Origin: CBDIDH01 sp965277595
GTDB lineage: Bacteria > Planctomycetota > Planctomycetia > Isosphaerales > Isosphaeraceae
Length of the DNA stretch: 64,000 nt
Assembly (NCBI GenBank): GCA_965277595.1
Contig: CBDIDH010000002.1
Span: 3,596,001 to 3,660,000 of the forward strand
Reading direction: 5' to 3'
Shown here: positions 8,575 to 17,250 of the stretch, in pieces
How the letters are laid out: the number at the start of each line of letters is the position of its first letter
How positions within the stretch are numbered: the first letter of the stretch is position 1
The notes under the pieces: generated by a model
Seen by the model: the letters and a program-made list of their open reading frames with translations, nothing else
What the model was told of the DNA's origin: nothing
Database searches by the model: none
Position numbers and translations under genes: made by a program

Positions 8575-11127
8575 ATGTCAACACTTCCCATCGACACGAA
8601 ACTCGGCGAGGTCGTCGATGCGCTTCGGCGCCAGCGGTCGGTCGTGCTGGTTGCGCCGCCGGGATCGGGGAAAACGACGAGAGTGGCACCGGCGCTGCTC
8701 AGGTCGGGGCTTCTGACCTCGGAGAACCCGGGAATCGTGCTGCTTCAGCCGCGTCGGGTGGCCGCGCGGGGAGCCGCGGGGCGGATCGCCGAGGAGAATG
8801 GGTGGAGACTCGGTGAGGAAGTCGGCTATCAGATCCGATTCGAGAGGCGCGTCGGACCGAACACAAGGATCGTGGTCGAGACGGAGGGAGTACTCAACAG
8901 GCAACTCATCGCCGACCCGTTTTTGGAAGGAGTGGGGGCGGTCATTCTGGATGAGTTTCACGAGCGGAGCGTGCATACCGACCTGGCGATTGCCTTGCTG
9001 AAGGAGGTCCGGGAGACCGTGCGTGACGATCTCTTGATCGTCGTGATGTCCGCCACGCTCGACGCCGAGCCGGTCGCGCGGTTCCTGGGCGATTGCCCCA
9101 TCGTGCGGGCCGAGGGGACCGTTTTTCCGGTCGAGATCGTCTATCGACCCGAGGCAAGGCCGGGATCAGCCGAGGCGATCGCATCGGCTGTTGAGGAGGC
9201 TCTGGAATCGGGTCAGGATGTCGGGCATATCCTGGTTTTTTTGCCGGGCGCGGAGGAAATTCGCCGGGCCGCCGCGCGGCTTGCGCCGATCGCCAGACAG
9301 CGGGACTTTGACATCTGGCCGCTGCACGGGTCGATGCCGGAAGACGAACAGAACCGGGCCTTGAAGCCGACCGATCGCAGGAAAGTGATCCTGGCCACGA
9401 ACATCGCCGAGACCTCGCTGACAATCGACGGCGTTCGCACCGTGATCGATAGCGGACTCGCGCGCGTCGCCAGCATGGATCAGGCTCGGGGGCTCGATCG
9501 CCTGGACCTGGAGCGGATCAGCCGAGCCTCGGCGACGCAAAGGGCAGGGCGGGCGGGTCGAACCGCGCCGGGGCGTTGTGTCCGGCTCTGGTCCGAACGC
9601 GAGCAGAGAGGCATGGCCGAGGCGGAGACGCCTGAGATTGCCCGCGTGGATCTGGCGTCAACCTTGCTCACGATTCACGCCTGGGGCGTGGCCGACCCCT
9701 CGAAATTTGCCTGGTTTGAGTCTCCGCCACCTGACCGAATCGATGCCGCGGAGCGTCTCCTGGTCATGCTTGGCGCGGTCGGTGACACGAATCGGTCGTT
9801 GACGCCAACGGGACGTAAACTCTTGACAATCCCGGCACATCCTCGGATTGCCCGGTTGCTCCTGGCCGCGGCCGAAGACGGTTATCCGCGCGAAGGTGCG
9901 ACGCTCGCGGCCTTGCTCTCGGAAAAAGACATTGTGGCGACAGGTCGTTCCCAGGTGACGAAACGGGCCTCGTCCGATCTGCTCGAACGGCTTGACCTGT
10001 TCAACGAGGCGGAAGGAGATCGGTTCTCGGCCCGGCTCAGGGATCGCGGGATCGACCCGATCGCCGCGCGTCGGGTGGCTAGGGCACGGGAGGATTATCT
10101 GAGGATTGCCCGCGGATTGAATGATCAACAAGCGAATGGCGAACCCGTTGACGAACTCTTGAACGTCTGGGTACTTCTCGCCTATCCCGACCGCATTGTC
10201 CGACGTCGAGGTCACGAGGCAACAGGCGTGATGGTCGGCGGCCGAGGGGTCAGGCTGGCGGCCGAATCGGTGGTCAGGGATGCGGAATTTTTCCTGGCAA
10301 TCGATCCGAGGCAAGGACAACGCGGTGCCGTCGCGGTGACCGAGGCCCGGGTCCGAATCGCCTGCGCGATCGATCGGGATTGGCTCGAACGGATCTTTCC
10401 CGAGAGCGTTCGAACCGAGCGCTCGGTTCAGTTTGACGAGGAGAGGCAGAAGGCCGTCGGCGTTGTCTCGGTCTGGTACCGCGATCTTTTGATCCGAGAG
10501 GATCGGAATGTTCGGATCGAACCCGGGGAGGCGTCGGCTGCGCTGGCGGAATCGCTCAGAGAGAAGGCATCGGCGTTCGTTGCCGGTGATGAAGCGGCCC
10601 AGGAATGGATGGCGAGGCTGAATTTTGTTCGAAGGGAAATGCCGGAACGAGATTGGCCCGAACTCGATGAGGAAGCGCTCAGGGAGGTCGTGTCGCTGGC
10701 CTGCCTGGGGAAACGGTCCGTGGAGGAAGTGCGTAAGACATCGTTCGCGCCTCTCCTAACGTCAAGGCTGACGTTCGAACAGAATCGGGCGATGGAGGAG
10801 CTGGCGCCCGAAGCCTTGCAGGTCCCGACCGGGAATCGAATCAGGCTCACTTACGCGGGCGAAGGGCCTCCAGTGCTTGCGGTTCGGCTTCAAGAGCTTT
10901 TTGGATGGACAGAGACGCCAAGAATCGCGGGAGGACGCGTCGCCGTGGTCCTCCATCTCCTTGGCCCGAATTTTCGAGCGGTGCAGGTGACGGGTGACCT
11001 CCGAAGTTTCTGGGCATCGGCCTATTTTCAGGTTCGAAAGGATCTTCGAGCCCGGTATCCGCGACACTCCTGGCCTGAAGACCCGCTCTCGGCGAAGGCC
11101 GAGGCGAAAGGAGGCCGACGGCACTAG
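8575..11127 (+). CDS. hrpB: ATP-dependent RNA helicase HrpB
   Basis: 850 residues, the normal length for HrpB. Helicase motifs are all visible: Walker A 'APPGSGKTT' (about 27-35), 'LLQPRRVAAR' (Ia), the DExH box as 'DEFHER', 'MSATLDAE' (III), 'LVFLPGAEEIRRAA' (IV), 'ATNIAETSLTI' (V) and 'QRAGRAGRTAPGRC' (VI). These are followed by the HA2 and HrpB C-terminal domains ('RIRLTYAGEGPPVLAVRLQE'). DEAH-box proteins of this group unwind RNA using ATP, in the cytoplasm. The ATG at 8575 follows GAAGGGG. The gene stands 65 bases after the DUF4091 gene and is probably read with it only by chance. Confidence 0.95.
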   Translation: MSTLPIDTKLGEVVDALRRQRSVVLVAPPGSGKTTRVAPALLRSGLLTSENPGIVLLQPRRVAARGAAGRIAEENGWRLGEEVGYQIRFERRVGPNTRIVVETEGVLNRQLIADPFLEGVGAVILDEFHERSVHTDLAIALLKEVRETVRDDLLIVVMSATLDAEPVARFLGDCPIVRAEGTVFPVEIVYRPEARPGSAEAIASAVEEALESGQDVGHILVFLPGAEEIRRAAARLAPIARQRDFDIWPLHGSMPEDEQNRALKPTDRRKVILATNIAETSLTIDGVRTVIDSGLARVASMDQARGLDRLDLERISRASATQRAGRAGRTAPGRCVRLWSEREQRGMAEAETPEIARVDLASTLLTIHAWGVADPSKFAWFESPPPDRIDAAERLLVMLGAVGDTNRSLTPTGRKLLTIPAHPRIARLLLAAAEDGYPREGATLAALLSEKDIVATGRSQVTKRASSDLLERLDLFNEAEGDRFSARLRDRGIDPIAARRVARAREDYLRIARGLNDQQANGEPVDELLNVWVLLAYPDRIVRRRGHEATGVMVGGRGVRLAAESVVRDAEFFLAIDPRQGQRGAVAVTEARVRIACAIDRDWLERIFPESVRTERSVQFDEERQKAVGVVSVWYRDLLIREDRNVRIEPGEASAALAESLREKASAFVAGDEAAQEWMARLNFVRREMPERDWPELDEEALREVVSLACLGKRSVEEVRKTSFAPLLTSRLTFEQNRAMEELAPEALQVPTGNRIRLTYAGEGPPVLAVRLQELFGWTETPRIAGGRVAVVLHLLGPNFRAVQVTGDLRSFWASAYFQVRKDLRARYPRHSWPEDPLSAKAEAKGGRRH

Positions 11128-11331
11128 AGCCGTATTTTGTTGATTGTGACGGTTGATCTAGTTATGACGAACACTGTCGGTGTTGGCGACATATCGGCAG
11201 CGGAAGCGTAGTGGGCCGGACTACCTAACCTGAGACGCTGCCATCGGATTCGGCTTCTCGGGATCGAAAGCGCCGCCACTTCTTCCGAGGACCAAGCGAT
11301 CAGTGATAGGTCTTGCCGGGTGAGAGTCGCC

Positions 11332-11607
11332 TCAACCAAGCTGCCCCTCGATGGCGACCTTGGAGCCTAGCGGGATGTCCACTGAAGTCATGTCTTTGAA
11401 GAACAGGCTGGTCGCCGCCCCGTGGTCCTTGGCGCCATCGACCCGCAGCTTAAGAGCCGCGCCGCCGGGCGTTAGGATCACGGCGATCTTACCCGTCAGT
11501 GAAGTGGGCTCTCGGTTCAGGACCCGATCGAGTACAGCCACCACTCCCGGCTCGTGTCCTGTCCCGTAGCCCTCCTTGATCTCGAATACGTCCTTCAACA
11601 CGGCCAT
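11332..11607 (-). CDS. Small protein of unknown function (91 aa)
   Basis: The ATG at 11607 is preceded by a GAGGCGAGAG purine-rich stretch; the product has 91 residues and ends at 11332. It begins 'MAVLKDVFEIKEGYGTGHEP' and is a compact, balanced sequence with alternating hydrophobic strands ('GKIAVILTPGGAALKLRVDG', 'VPLGSKVAIEG'-like end), suggesting a small beta-rich fold. No family is recognised. It lies directly downstream of the JAB-like fragment in the same orientation, where a partner or immunity gene would stand, but that is only a positional argument. It is the only unbroken reading frame in an otherwise decayed patch. Confidence 0.55.
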   Translation of the reverse strand: MAVLKDVFEIKEGYGTGHEPGVVAVLDRVLNREPTSLTGKIAVILTPGGAALKLRVDGAKDHGAATSLFFKDMTSVDIPLGSKVAIEGQLG

Positions 11608-11959
11608 GCTCTCGCCTCGGTCGAATGAGGGTTCCACCCGGCTCACCTCCGATTTCAATGATGTACGATCGAGACTGTTCGAGAATGTCCAACGCGTCAA
11701 GGTCGCCTTGGGAGTCGCCTGTAATTCGAGAATACGTGTGACCAATTACCCGCCTGACCTGGTCGAGTTTTCCGTTCAACTTGAAAAACAGGCTTTTGTC
11801 TCGATTGATAAACTCGTTGCCGTCGCCTCCCCCGAAGACAATGACGCGATGCACTCGGCCCTGGACGGCTCCCTCCAGCCTGACAACGGCATGCTCCGCT
11901 ACCAGTATCCAGGTTGCGGCCTTCCCCTCGGAGATCAAGTCCGAGATCCGCTTCGCGGG
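11608..11959 (-). pseudogene. JAB/MPN-like domain fragment (remnant)
   Basis: From just after a stop at 11960-11962 the minus strand reads 'PAKRISDLISEGKAATWILV', then 'RVHRVIVFGGGDGNEFINR', 'RRVIGHTYSRITGDSQGDLD' and 'QSRSYIIEIGGEPGG'. The H-T-Y-x6-S-x2-D pattern and the surrounding strands resemble JAB/MPN-type domains that end some polymorphic toxins, where the usual form is H-T-H-x6-S-x2-D; here the second His is Tyr. The frame has no proper start and stays open past 11608 to 11489 across the next gene, so its end is uncertain. It looks like the tail of a larger gene whose front part was displaced by the transposase remnant at 11960-12651. Confidence 0.4.
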
Positions 11960-12651
11960 CTACACGCGATGAACAAGTGTAGGAGGGGCTGACTGTAGGC
12001 CGTCGGACGAATTCAAGGCAACTTTGGCTGGACCCCAGTGAACGCCTATGGCAATCATCTCTCGGACCCGCTCGGCGATGGTCCTGTGGCGATGCCTCCG
12101 CTTGAGGCTGACCTTGGGCGTCGGGCATGGTTGGCTGTAAATCAGCAGCGCTCAGAATCTACTCGCGCAGGGGACGGTGACGACCGGGGCCAGAACGCTC
12201 CAGTGGATGCCGCTGGTGGAGGCGGAGCGCTCCCTGCTGGAGGCCGGCGGGTCACCATAGTGGCCCCGGATACGGATCTTGCGGTCCCACCGCCGCTCGA
12301 GGATCTTGTCTCGTCGATGGCGAAGGACGAGCCAACGCGTTCGGGGACAAAGGCGACGTTCGCGTCCGAGAGCCGTCGGCGGGCGACCTTGCGTGACGAC
12401 CAGGCAGCCCGGTTGAAGACCTGATGATAGCTGCTGAAGTTGGGGTCGTCGTTGAGGCCCATCCGCCGCCGGACGATGGTCACGGTCCGCGGACCTCCCG
12501 CCAGGATCGTTCCGAGGTTGACAGTAACCAGTCGGGTCCAAATGCGAGGCGAGAACTTGCGCGAAAGGCTTCGAGGACGGGGAGGATCGGGGCCGAATCG
12601 GACATGAGATGCTGGCTTGCGGTCGTGGATAGCCTCTCGGGATGAGACCAA
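11960..12651 (-). pseudogene. IS701-like DDE transposase, decayed
   Basis: The minus strand from 12651 encodes 'FSPRIWTRLVTVNLGTILAG', 'GPRTVTIVRRRMGLNDDPNF', 'SYHQVFNRAAWSSRKVARR' and 'FAIDETRSS', the N-terminal half of IS701-type transposases with the first catalytic Asp in 'IDET'. After 'IDE' the homology shifts frame ('ILERRWDRKIRIRGHYGDPP', then 'STSGIHWSVLAPVV'). It shifts again to 'CPTPKVSLKRRHRHRTIAER' and 'VREMIAIGVHWGPAKVAL' before a stop at 11960. At least two frameshifts and the loss of the C-terminal third show it is inactive. I could not identify terminal inverted repeats or a target duplication. Confidence 0.7.
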
Positions 12652-12659
12652 CCTTACGA

Positions 12660-12874
12660 AGAGCCGCCACGCTCACCGGATTCGGGCCAGAAATGAGCGG
12701 TTTTCGATGTACAAAGTCAAGTCTACGCCCTCGAAGGTTTGGACGTCGCGCCGCTGGACGTGGCCGCGGACGGTCAGGCGGTGGGGGTCGTTGGCCGGAG
12801 AGGCGGGCAAGCTCGGGCAGACCGTCCTGGACGCAGAAAAGTTTCTCGATGTAGACTTGCTCCAGCAAACTTGA
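12660..12874 (-). pseudogene. Gene fragment of unknown family, frameshifted
   Basis: On the minus strand 'VYIEKLFCVQDGLPELA' continues, after a one-base shift, as 'PASPANDPHRLTVRGHVQRR' and 'VQTFEGVDLTLYIENRSFLA', ending at a stop near 12673. Conserved-looking composition and the smooth join across the shift suggest a true coding remnant. It lies immediately upstream of the transposase remnant and in the same orientation as the JAB-like fragment downstream, so both may be pieces of one gene split by the insertion. I do not recognise the family. Confidence 0.35.
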
Positions 12875-12892
12875 TGATACGTGACGGAGGTA

Positions 12893-14206
12893 TCAGAAAG
12901 TGCGTTGCATACCTCCGGGTTCATCGGTCGTGATGTAGACTCTGCCCGCGAGAGAGCCGGGCATGCAGGACATTTCGCCCTTGGCGCCAGGGTCGTCGTG
13001 GACGTAGCGATAGCCCTGTCCATAGCCCTCTGATTTCATCAGGCGATTGACGGCGTTCCGTAGGTGAAGCGGCACCGGTTCGCTGGCCGTCGCCGCGGCG
13101 TCCTCGGCGGCGGCGAAGTAGGCACGTTTGAGGGCGTTCGACTTTGGGGCACGGGCCAGGTAGACTATCGCCTGCGAGAGCGGGTACAGCCCTTCGGGCA
13201 GGCCGATGAGTTGCACAATCTGAGCCGCCGCCGCCACTTGGACGATCGCTTGCGGGTCGGCCAGGCCGACGTCCTCCGATGCGAGGATGCAGAGCCGACG
13301 GGTGATGAAGACCGGGTCGGCCCCGCCCTCGATCAGGCGAGCCAGCCAGTAAAGCCCGGCGTTCGCGTCGGAGTTGCGAAGAGACTTAATAAGTGCAGAT
13401 ATTAAATTAAAGTGTTCCTCGCCTCCCTTGTCGTAGGCGAAGCGAGCACGACCGAGCGCCTCGACCAGGGTCTCGCGATCCACCCGCCGCGTCCCGTCGA
13501 CGCCCGGTTCGGTCGCCAGGACCGACGACTCCAGCGCGGTCAGCGCCACGCGGGCGTCGCCGCCCGAGGCGACCGTCAGCCGGGCAAGGTCCTCCGCGGC
13601 GAGCTCCGGCAGGAGTGCGGCCAGCCCACGCTCGGGATCGGCCAGTGCCCGCCGGAGTACCTCCCCGATGTCGGCCTCGTTGAGCGGCCGCAGCGTGAGA
13701 ACCTTCGCCCGGGACAACAATGCGGCATTGACCTCGAACGAGGGGTTCTCCGTCGTCGCCCCGATCAGTGTGACGGTGCCATTCTCGACCGCGGGCAAGA
13801 GGGCATCCTGCTGGGTCTTGTTGAACCGGTGGATCTCATCGATGAACAGGACGGTGCGGCGGCCCCGGCGTTTCGCCTCGCGGGCCTCGGCGATCGCCTC
13901 GCGCAGCTCCTTCACGCCGGACAGGACGGCCGAGAGCGCGATCTGGGAGGCGCCCGCGGACTTCGCGAGGAGTCGGGCGAGCGTTGTCTTGCCGGTCCCA
14001 GGCCCGCCCCACAAGATCATTGAGGGGATCGGCTTCCGCTCGGCGATCAGGCGACGGAGCAAGGTCCCTTCGCCGACAAGGTGCGTCTGGCCGACGAACT
14101 CATCAAGCGTCGCGGGCCGCATCCGTTCGGCCAGAGGGGCCTCGAAACCAATCGTCGGCTCCTCGGCGGGATCGTCGAAGAGGCGTCCCGTGGACTCGTT
14201 GGGCAT
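12893..14206 (-). CDS. rarA: Replication-associated recombination protein A (AAA ATPase, RarA/MgsA)
   Basis: 437 residues from an ATG near 14206 with GGGAG about 8 bases upstream; an earlier in-frame ATG at 14269 has no such site. The protein shows 'LAERMRPATLDEFVGQTHLV' (N-terminal box), Walker A 'WGGPGTGKTTLARLLA', Walker B 'VLFIDEIHRFNKTQQD', sensor 1 'IGATTENPSFEVN', and the C-terminal lid and tetramerisation region ('HFNLISALIKSLRNSD.NAGLYWLARLI', 'SEDVGLADP'). It ends in 'GYRYVHDDPGAKGEMSCMPG', close to the family's 'Y.yphdyp...q.ylP' end. RarA acts at stalled replication forks. The gene is intact although it borders the decayed patch at 12874. Confidence 0.95.
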   Translation of the reverse strand: MPNESTGRLFDDPAEEPTIGFEAPLAERMRPATLDEFVGQTHLVGEGTLLRRLIAERKPIPSMILWGGPGTGKTTLARLLAKSAGASQIALSAVLSGVKELREAIAEAREAKRRGRRTVLFIDEIHRFNKTQQDALLPAVENGTVTLIGATTENPSFEVNAALLSRAKVLTLRPLNEADIGEVLRRALADPERGLAALLPELAAEDLARLTVASGGDARVALTALESSVLATEPGVDGTRRVDRETLVEALGRARFAYDKGGEEHFNLISALIKSLRNSDANAGLYWLARLIEGGADPVFITRRLCILASEDVGLADPQAIVQVAAAAQIVQLIGLPEGLYPLSQAIVYLARAPKSNALKRAYFAAAEDAAATASEPVPLHLRNAVNRLMKSEGYGQGYRYVHDDPGAKGEMSCMPGSLAGRVYITTDEPGGMQRTF

Positions 14207-14354
14207 GGAGATCGGCTCCCGGTTTCGACTGGTTGTCGGCGTCGGTCTGGCGTCGTCCAAGAATACCATCAGGCCCGAGCCGATTCTGTCGCGTTCATGG
14301 TAGGATCATCGAAAGGGTCAAGAGGCGAAGCGGAACAGACAGGGAGGTTGTCTC

Positions 14355-17153
14355 GTGTTCAACCGAGCATGGTCTGGCCCGATTCTCGGGCTCGCGTTGA
14401 TTCTGATGCCGGCAAGACCGAGCCTGGCCCAGTCGAAACCCACGGGACGCTGGCTCGGACAGGATGGTTACGATCATTGCGGCGCCGATGTTCCGGCGAT
14501 CAAGCCGAACGGATTTCAGGACGTTCATCTCGTTCTTCACGGCCTCCCCGCGCAACGCGAGATTGCCTCAGCCAGAATTCTCGGCTACGGCTCGGGCGAA
14601 TGGCAATACAACGGAGGTCAGAACCGATTCGGCGCGGTGATCCTCCGCAAACCCGGGGCGACCTCGGCCGACGTTTTCTTCGAACCCGATCGCGTGGAGA
14701 CAGGAAGGGCCTTCACCGTCGCGCTCAAGTTCAAGGATGGCAATGAGGTTAACGTCGACATCGCGGGAGGGAAGGCCAACCCGAATGCCCGTATGCTCGC
14801 CGAGGCACTCGCCGTGCGTTGGGTTGGTCAGGACGGACAGGACCGGGCTGGTCCCGATGCCGGTGTTGGTCCCGATGGCCTGCAAGATGTCCACCTGGAA
14901 CTCGGCAAGTTGGCGGCGAAAACGCCGGTGATCGCCGTGCTTGTGGAAGGCAAGTCCAGCGAGCGCTGGGCGTTTGGTGTCAACCGCGAGGCGTCTCCGA
15001 ACGCCGAGTTCGTGGTCGATCCCAAAGACCCGACGCGCGGCAGCCTCTTTTTTCAGCCCGCGCGAAATCTGGCCAGGCACACGCTGAAGGTGACCGTGAC
15101 GTTCGAAGGCGGTAAGAACGATCAGGCCGTGGTTGTCGCCGGCGCGTGTGACCCGAAACTGGCGATGCCTCGGGCTGTCCTGCCTCGGGTTTCAACTCTG
15201 ACCGTCACCTCGCGCTGGATCGGGCAGGACGGAAACGACGTCAAGGGACGGGGTGTCGTGCATCTCTCGCTATCGGGCCTCGCGGTGAGACCGCCGCTTG
15301 CCGCGGTTTTAAGTGATTCCGTGCATGGCGCCTGGGTATATCGGTCGTCGAAAACGTTCGCACTTGAGGGCGGTGAAGACGCATTACCTCTTGGTTTTCG
15401 GCAACAGGGGACATCGGCCGACCTGGACTTTTCGCCACTTCGCGATGAATCAAAAGCGACCTTGACGCTGCGTTTGCTGTATGAAAATGGCGAGTCGGCC
15501 ATCACCACGTTTCCGGGGGGACCGTGCGATCCGTCGAAAAAGGCTCCGCGCGTGAAGGCGTCGGAAACGGTTGTCCGGCCGGGCGATGACCTGGGAGCGA
15601 TCGTGAACGGGGGAGGGACGGTCCGACTCGCGAAAGGGAACTACAGGTTGACGAAGCCGTTGATTCTCAACCAGCCCGTGACCCTGATCGGTGAGCCGGG
15701 CACGATCTTGACCTTTGCTCAAGGGGCGTCCGAACCTCCTTGGACGACCGCGATCAAAATTCATGCGGGGGGAACGACCTTGCGAGGGTTTGCGGTGAAG
15801 TTCGCCGGTCCCGTGCGATGGAAGGCGGACGTTCCTTGGGGTCCCGCGATGATCGGAACGACCGACAGCCTCGACACGATCTCCAACACGCCCAAGGATC
15901 ATCTAACGTTCGACCATCTTGATTTAGAAGGACCGCCGAAGGTTGGAAATGGTCCCTGGGAAGAAGCGGTCAAACTGATGAGGCTGAATTTCGCGATGGG
16001 GGGGCGGATCACGAACAACGTCTTGCGCGGGGGTTTGATCGAAATCTTCGGAGGTCCCTGGCTGATCGCCGAAAACAATCACCGGGGTACGCCGCTCGGA
16101 ACGTTCACTTATTCCGTCTTCGCCGGGCACGATGCGCACGACCTTGTCATCCGCAAAAACCGGGCGAAACCGATCGAGCCAACCGGAAAGGTCTGGCGAT
16201 TTCTGGTCTTGACGGGCCGAGGCGCTTTCGACCGGATCGAGTCGAACGTGATCGAGCGCGTCGGCCCGCGCGATGACGACACGCTCAAGGGGTTCAACTC
16301 GCCCGAGATCATCCTGACCGAGTCCTATCATCTCAAATTCGAGGGGAAGGCCGCCGCGATCTCGGCCGATGGGCGGATCGTGAAGGTCGACGCCCTTCGA
16401 GGTCAGGCACCAAGAATAGGCGACGTGGTCTCCGTCGTCGCCGGTCCGGGGGCGGGAGCCTGGCGGCGGATCGCCTTGAAGATCGAGCCGACCACCTTTT
16501 ATCTCGACGGGCCATTGCCTCAAGGGGCGGAGATTCTTTCGATCGCGTCGGGGTTCGTTGACGAAATTTTTTCGGAAAACTCAGTCGACGCTCGCGAAGG
16601 AGGAGGGGCGGGAGCACTCGTTCTCGCGGGGAACCATTTCGGGACGCGCGTGCTCAAGAACCGGTTCCTCGGCGCGGGGGATGCCTTTCGCCTGATGGCC
16701 TTTGCCTCCGAAACGCCGAATATCTGGGGCTGGTCGCACGTTCCGTTTTTTGGCGCGATCGTCGAGGGAAACTTGATCGAGGATTCCGAGCGCGGCGGGT
16801 CGGTCGGCATTGACCACGGTCCGATGGTCAAGACGAACAAGGGGCGCGTTTACATGACGGTTGTCCTCAAGGATAACATCGTCCGATGGTCGCCCGACTT
16901 CCTTTCTCGCCAGAAAACGCCAGTGTCGGGAATTACCTTGAATCTTCCAGGATCGATCGATCCGGGCGAGCTTCTTGTCAACGAGTCGGGCGATCGCGTC
17001 GATCCGCCGGCAGTGGCGAAATCCGCCGCGACGGAACTCCGAGTGAACGCGGCGATTCTCAACGGCGTCGCCGTCAAGGATCGGAAGTATGTCTTTCCCA
17101 GGACGAAACCAGAAAGTTCGGAAAAGCCTCTGGCGCGTGAGCGGACGCCCTGA
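14355..17153 (+). CDS. Secreted protein: three copies of an RWxGQDG repeat plus a right-handed beta-helix
   Basis: 932 residues. The start is a GTG at 14355 with AGGGAGG at 14341-14347. A signal peptide (about 1-26, ending SLAQ) leads into three tandem domains of about 120-130 residues. Each opens with R-W-(L/V/I)-G-Q-D-G-x-D, at residues 32, 155 and 287, and the first two continue into 'GLQDVHLxL'-like strands. From about residue 410 the protein reads like a parallel beta-helix ('GGGTVRLAKGNYRLTKPLIL', 'LIGEPGTIL', 'FDHLDLEG', 'ITNNVLRGGLIEI', 'LKNRFLGAGDAF'), as in pectate-lyase-like proteins. The repeat may bind carbohydrate or calcium; I know no name for it. It diverges from rarA. Confidence 0.8.
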   Translation: MFNRAWSGPILGLALILMPARPSLAQSKPTGRWLGQDGYDHCGADVPAIKPNGFQDVHLVLHGLPAQREIASARILGYGSGEWQYNGGQNRFGAVILRKPGATSADVFFEPDRVETGRAFTVALKFKDGNEVNVDIAGGKANPNARMLAEALAVRWVGQDGQDRAGPDAGVGPDGLQDVHLELGKLAAKTPVIAVLVEGKSSERWAFGVNREASPNAEFVVDPKDPTRGSLFFQPARNLARHTLKVTVTFEGGKNDQAVVVAGACDPKLAMPRAVLPRVSTLTVTSRWIGQDGNDVKGRGVVHLSLSGLAVRPPLAAVLSDSVHGAWVYRSSKTFALEGGEDALPLGFRQQGTSADLDFSPLRDESKATLTLRLLYENGESAITTFPGGPCDPSKKAPRVKASETVVRPGDDLGAIVNGGGTVRLAKGNYRLTKPLILNQPVTLIGEPGTILTFAQGASEPPWTTAIKIHAGGTTLRGFAVKFAGPVRWKADVPWGPAMIGTTDSLDTISNTPKDHLTFDHLDLEGPPKVGNGPWEEAVKLMRLNFAMGGRITNNVLRGGLIEIFGGPWLIAENNHRGTPLGTFTYSVFAGHDAHDLVIRKNRAKPIEPTGKVWRFLVLTGRGAFDRIESNVIERVGPRDDDTLKGFNSPEIILTESYHLKFEGKAAAISADGRIVKVDALRGQAPRIGDVVSVVAGPGAGAWRRIALKIEPTTFYLDGPLPQGAEILSIASGFVDEIFSENSVDAREGGGAGALVLAGNHFGTRVLKNRFLGAGDAFRLMAFASETPNIWGWSHVPFFGAIVEGNLIEDSERGGSVGIDHGPMVKTNKGRVYMTVVLKDNIVRWSPDFLSRQKTPVSGITLNLPGSIDPGELLVNESGDRVDPPAVAKSAATELRVNAAILNGVAVKDRKYVFPRTKPESSEKPLARERTP

Positions 17154-17250
17154 GTAAGGCGAATAGCCGATGACTGGCGTCGGCCGGACCTCTCGTTGGA
17201 ATCGTGCCCCGCGGAGGTCTTCCGACTATCCCTCGCGGGAGAATCTCGAC

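Noticed and set aside
11124..11339. 71-codon minus-strand frame between hrpB and the small ORF
   Set aside because: Composition is not protein-like and there is no ribosome binding site or family resemblance.
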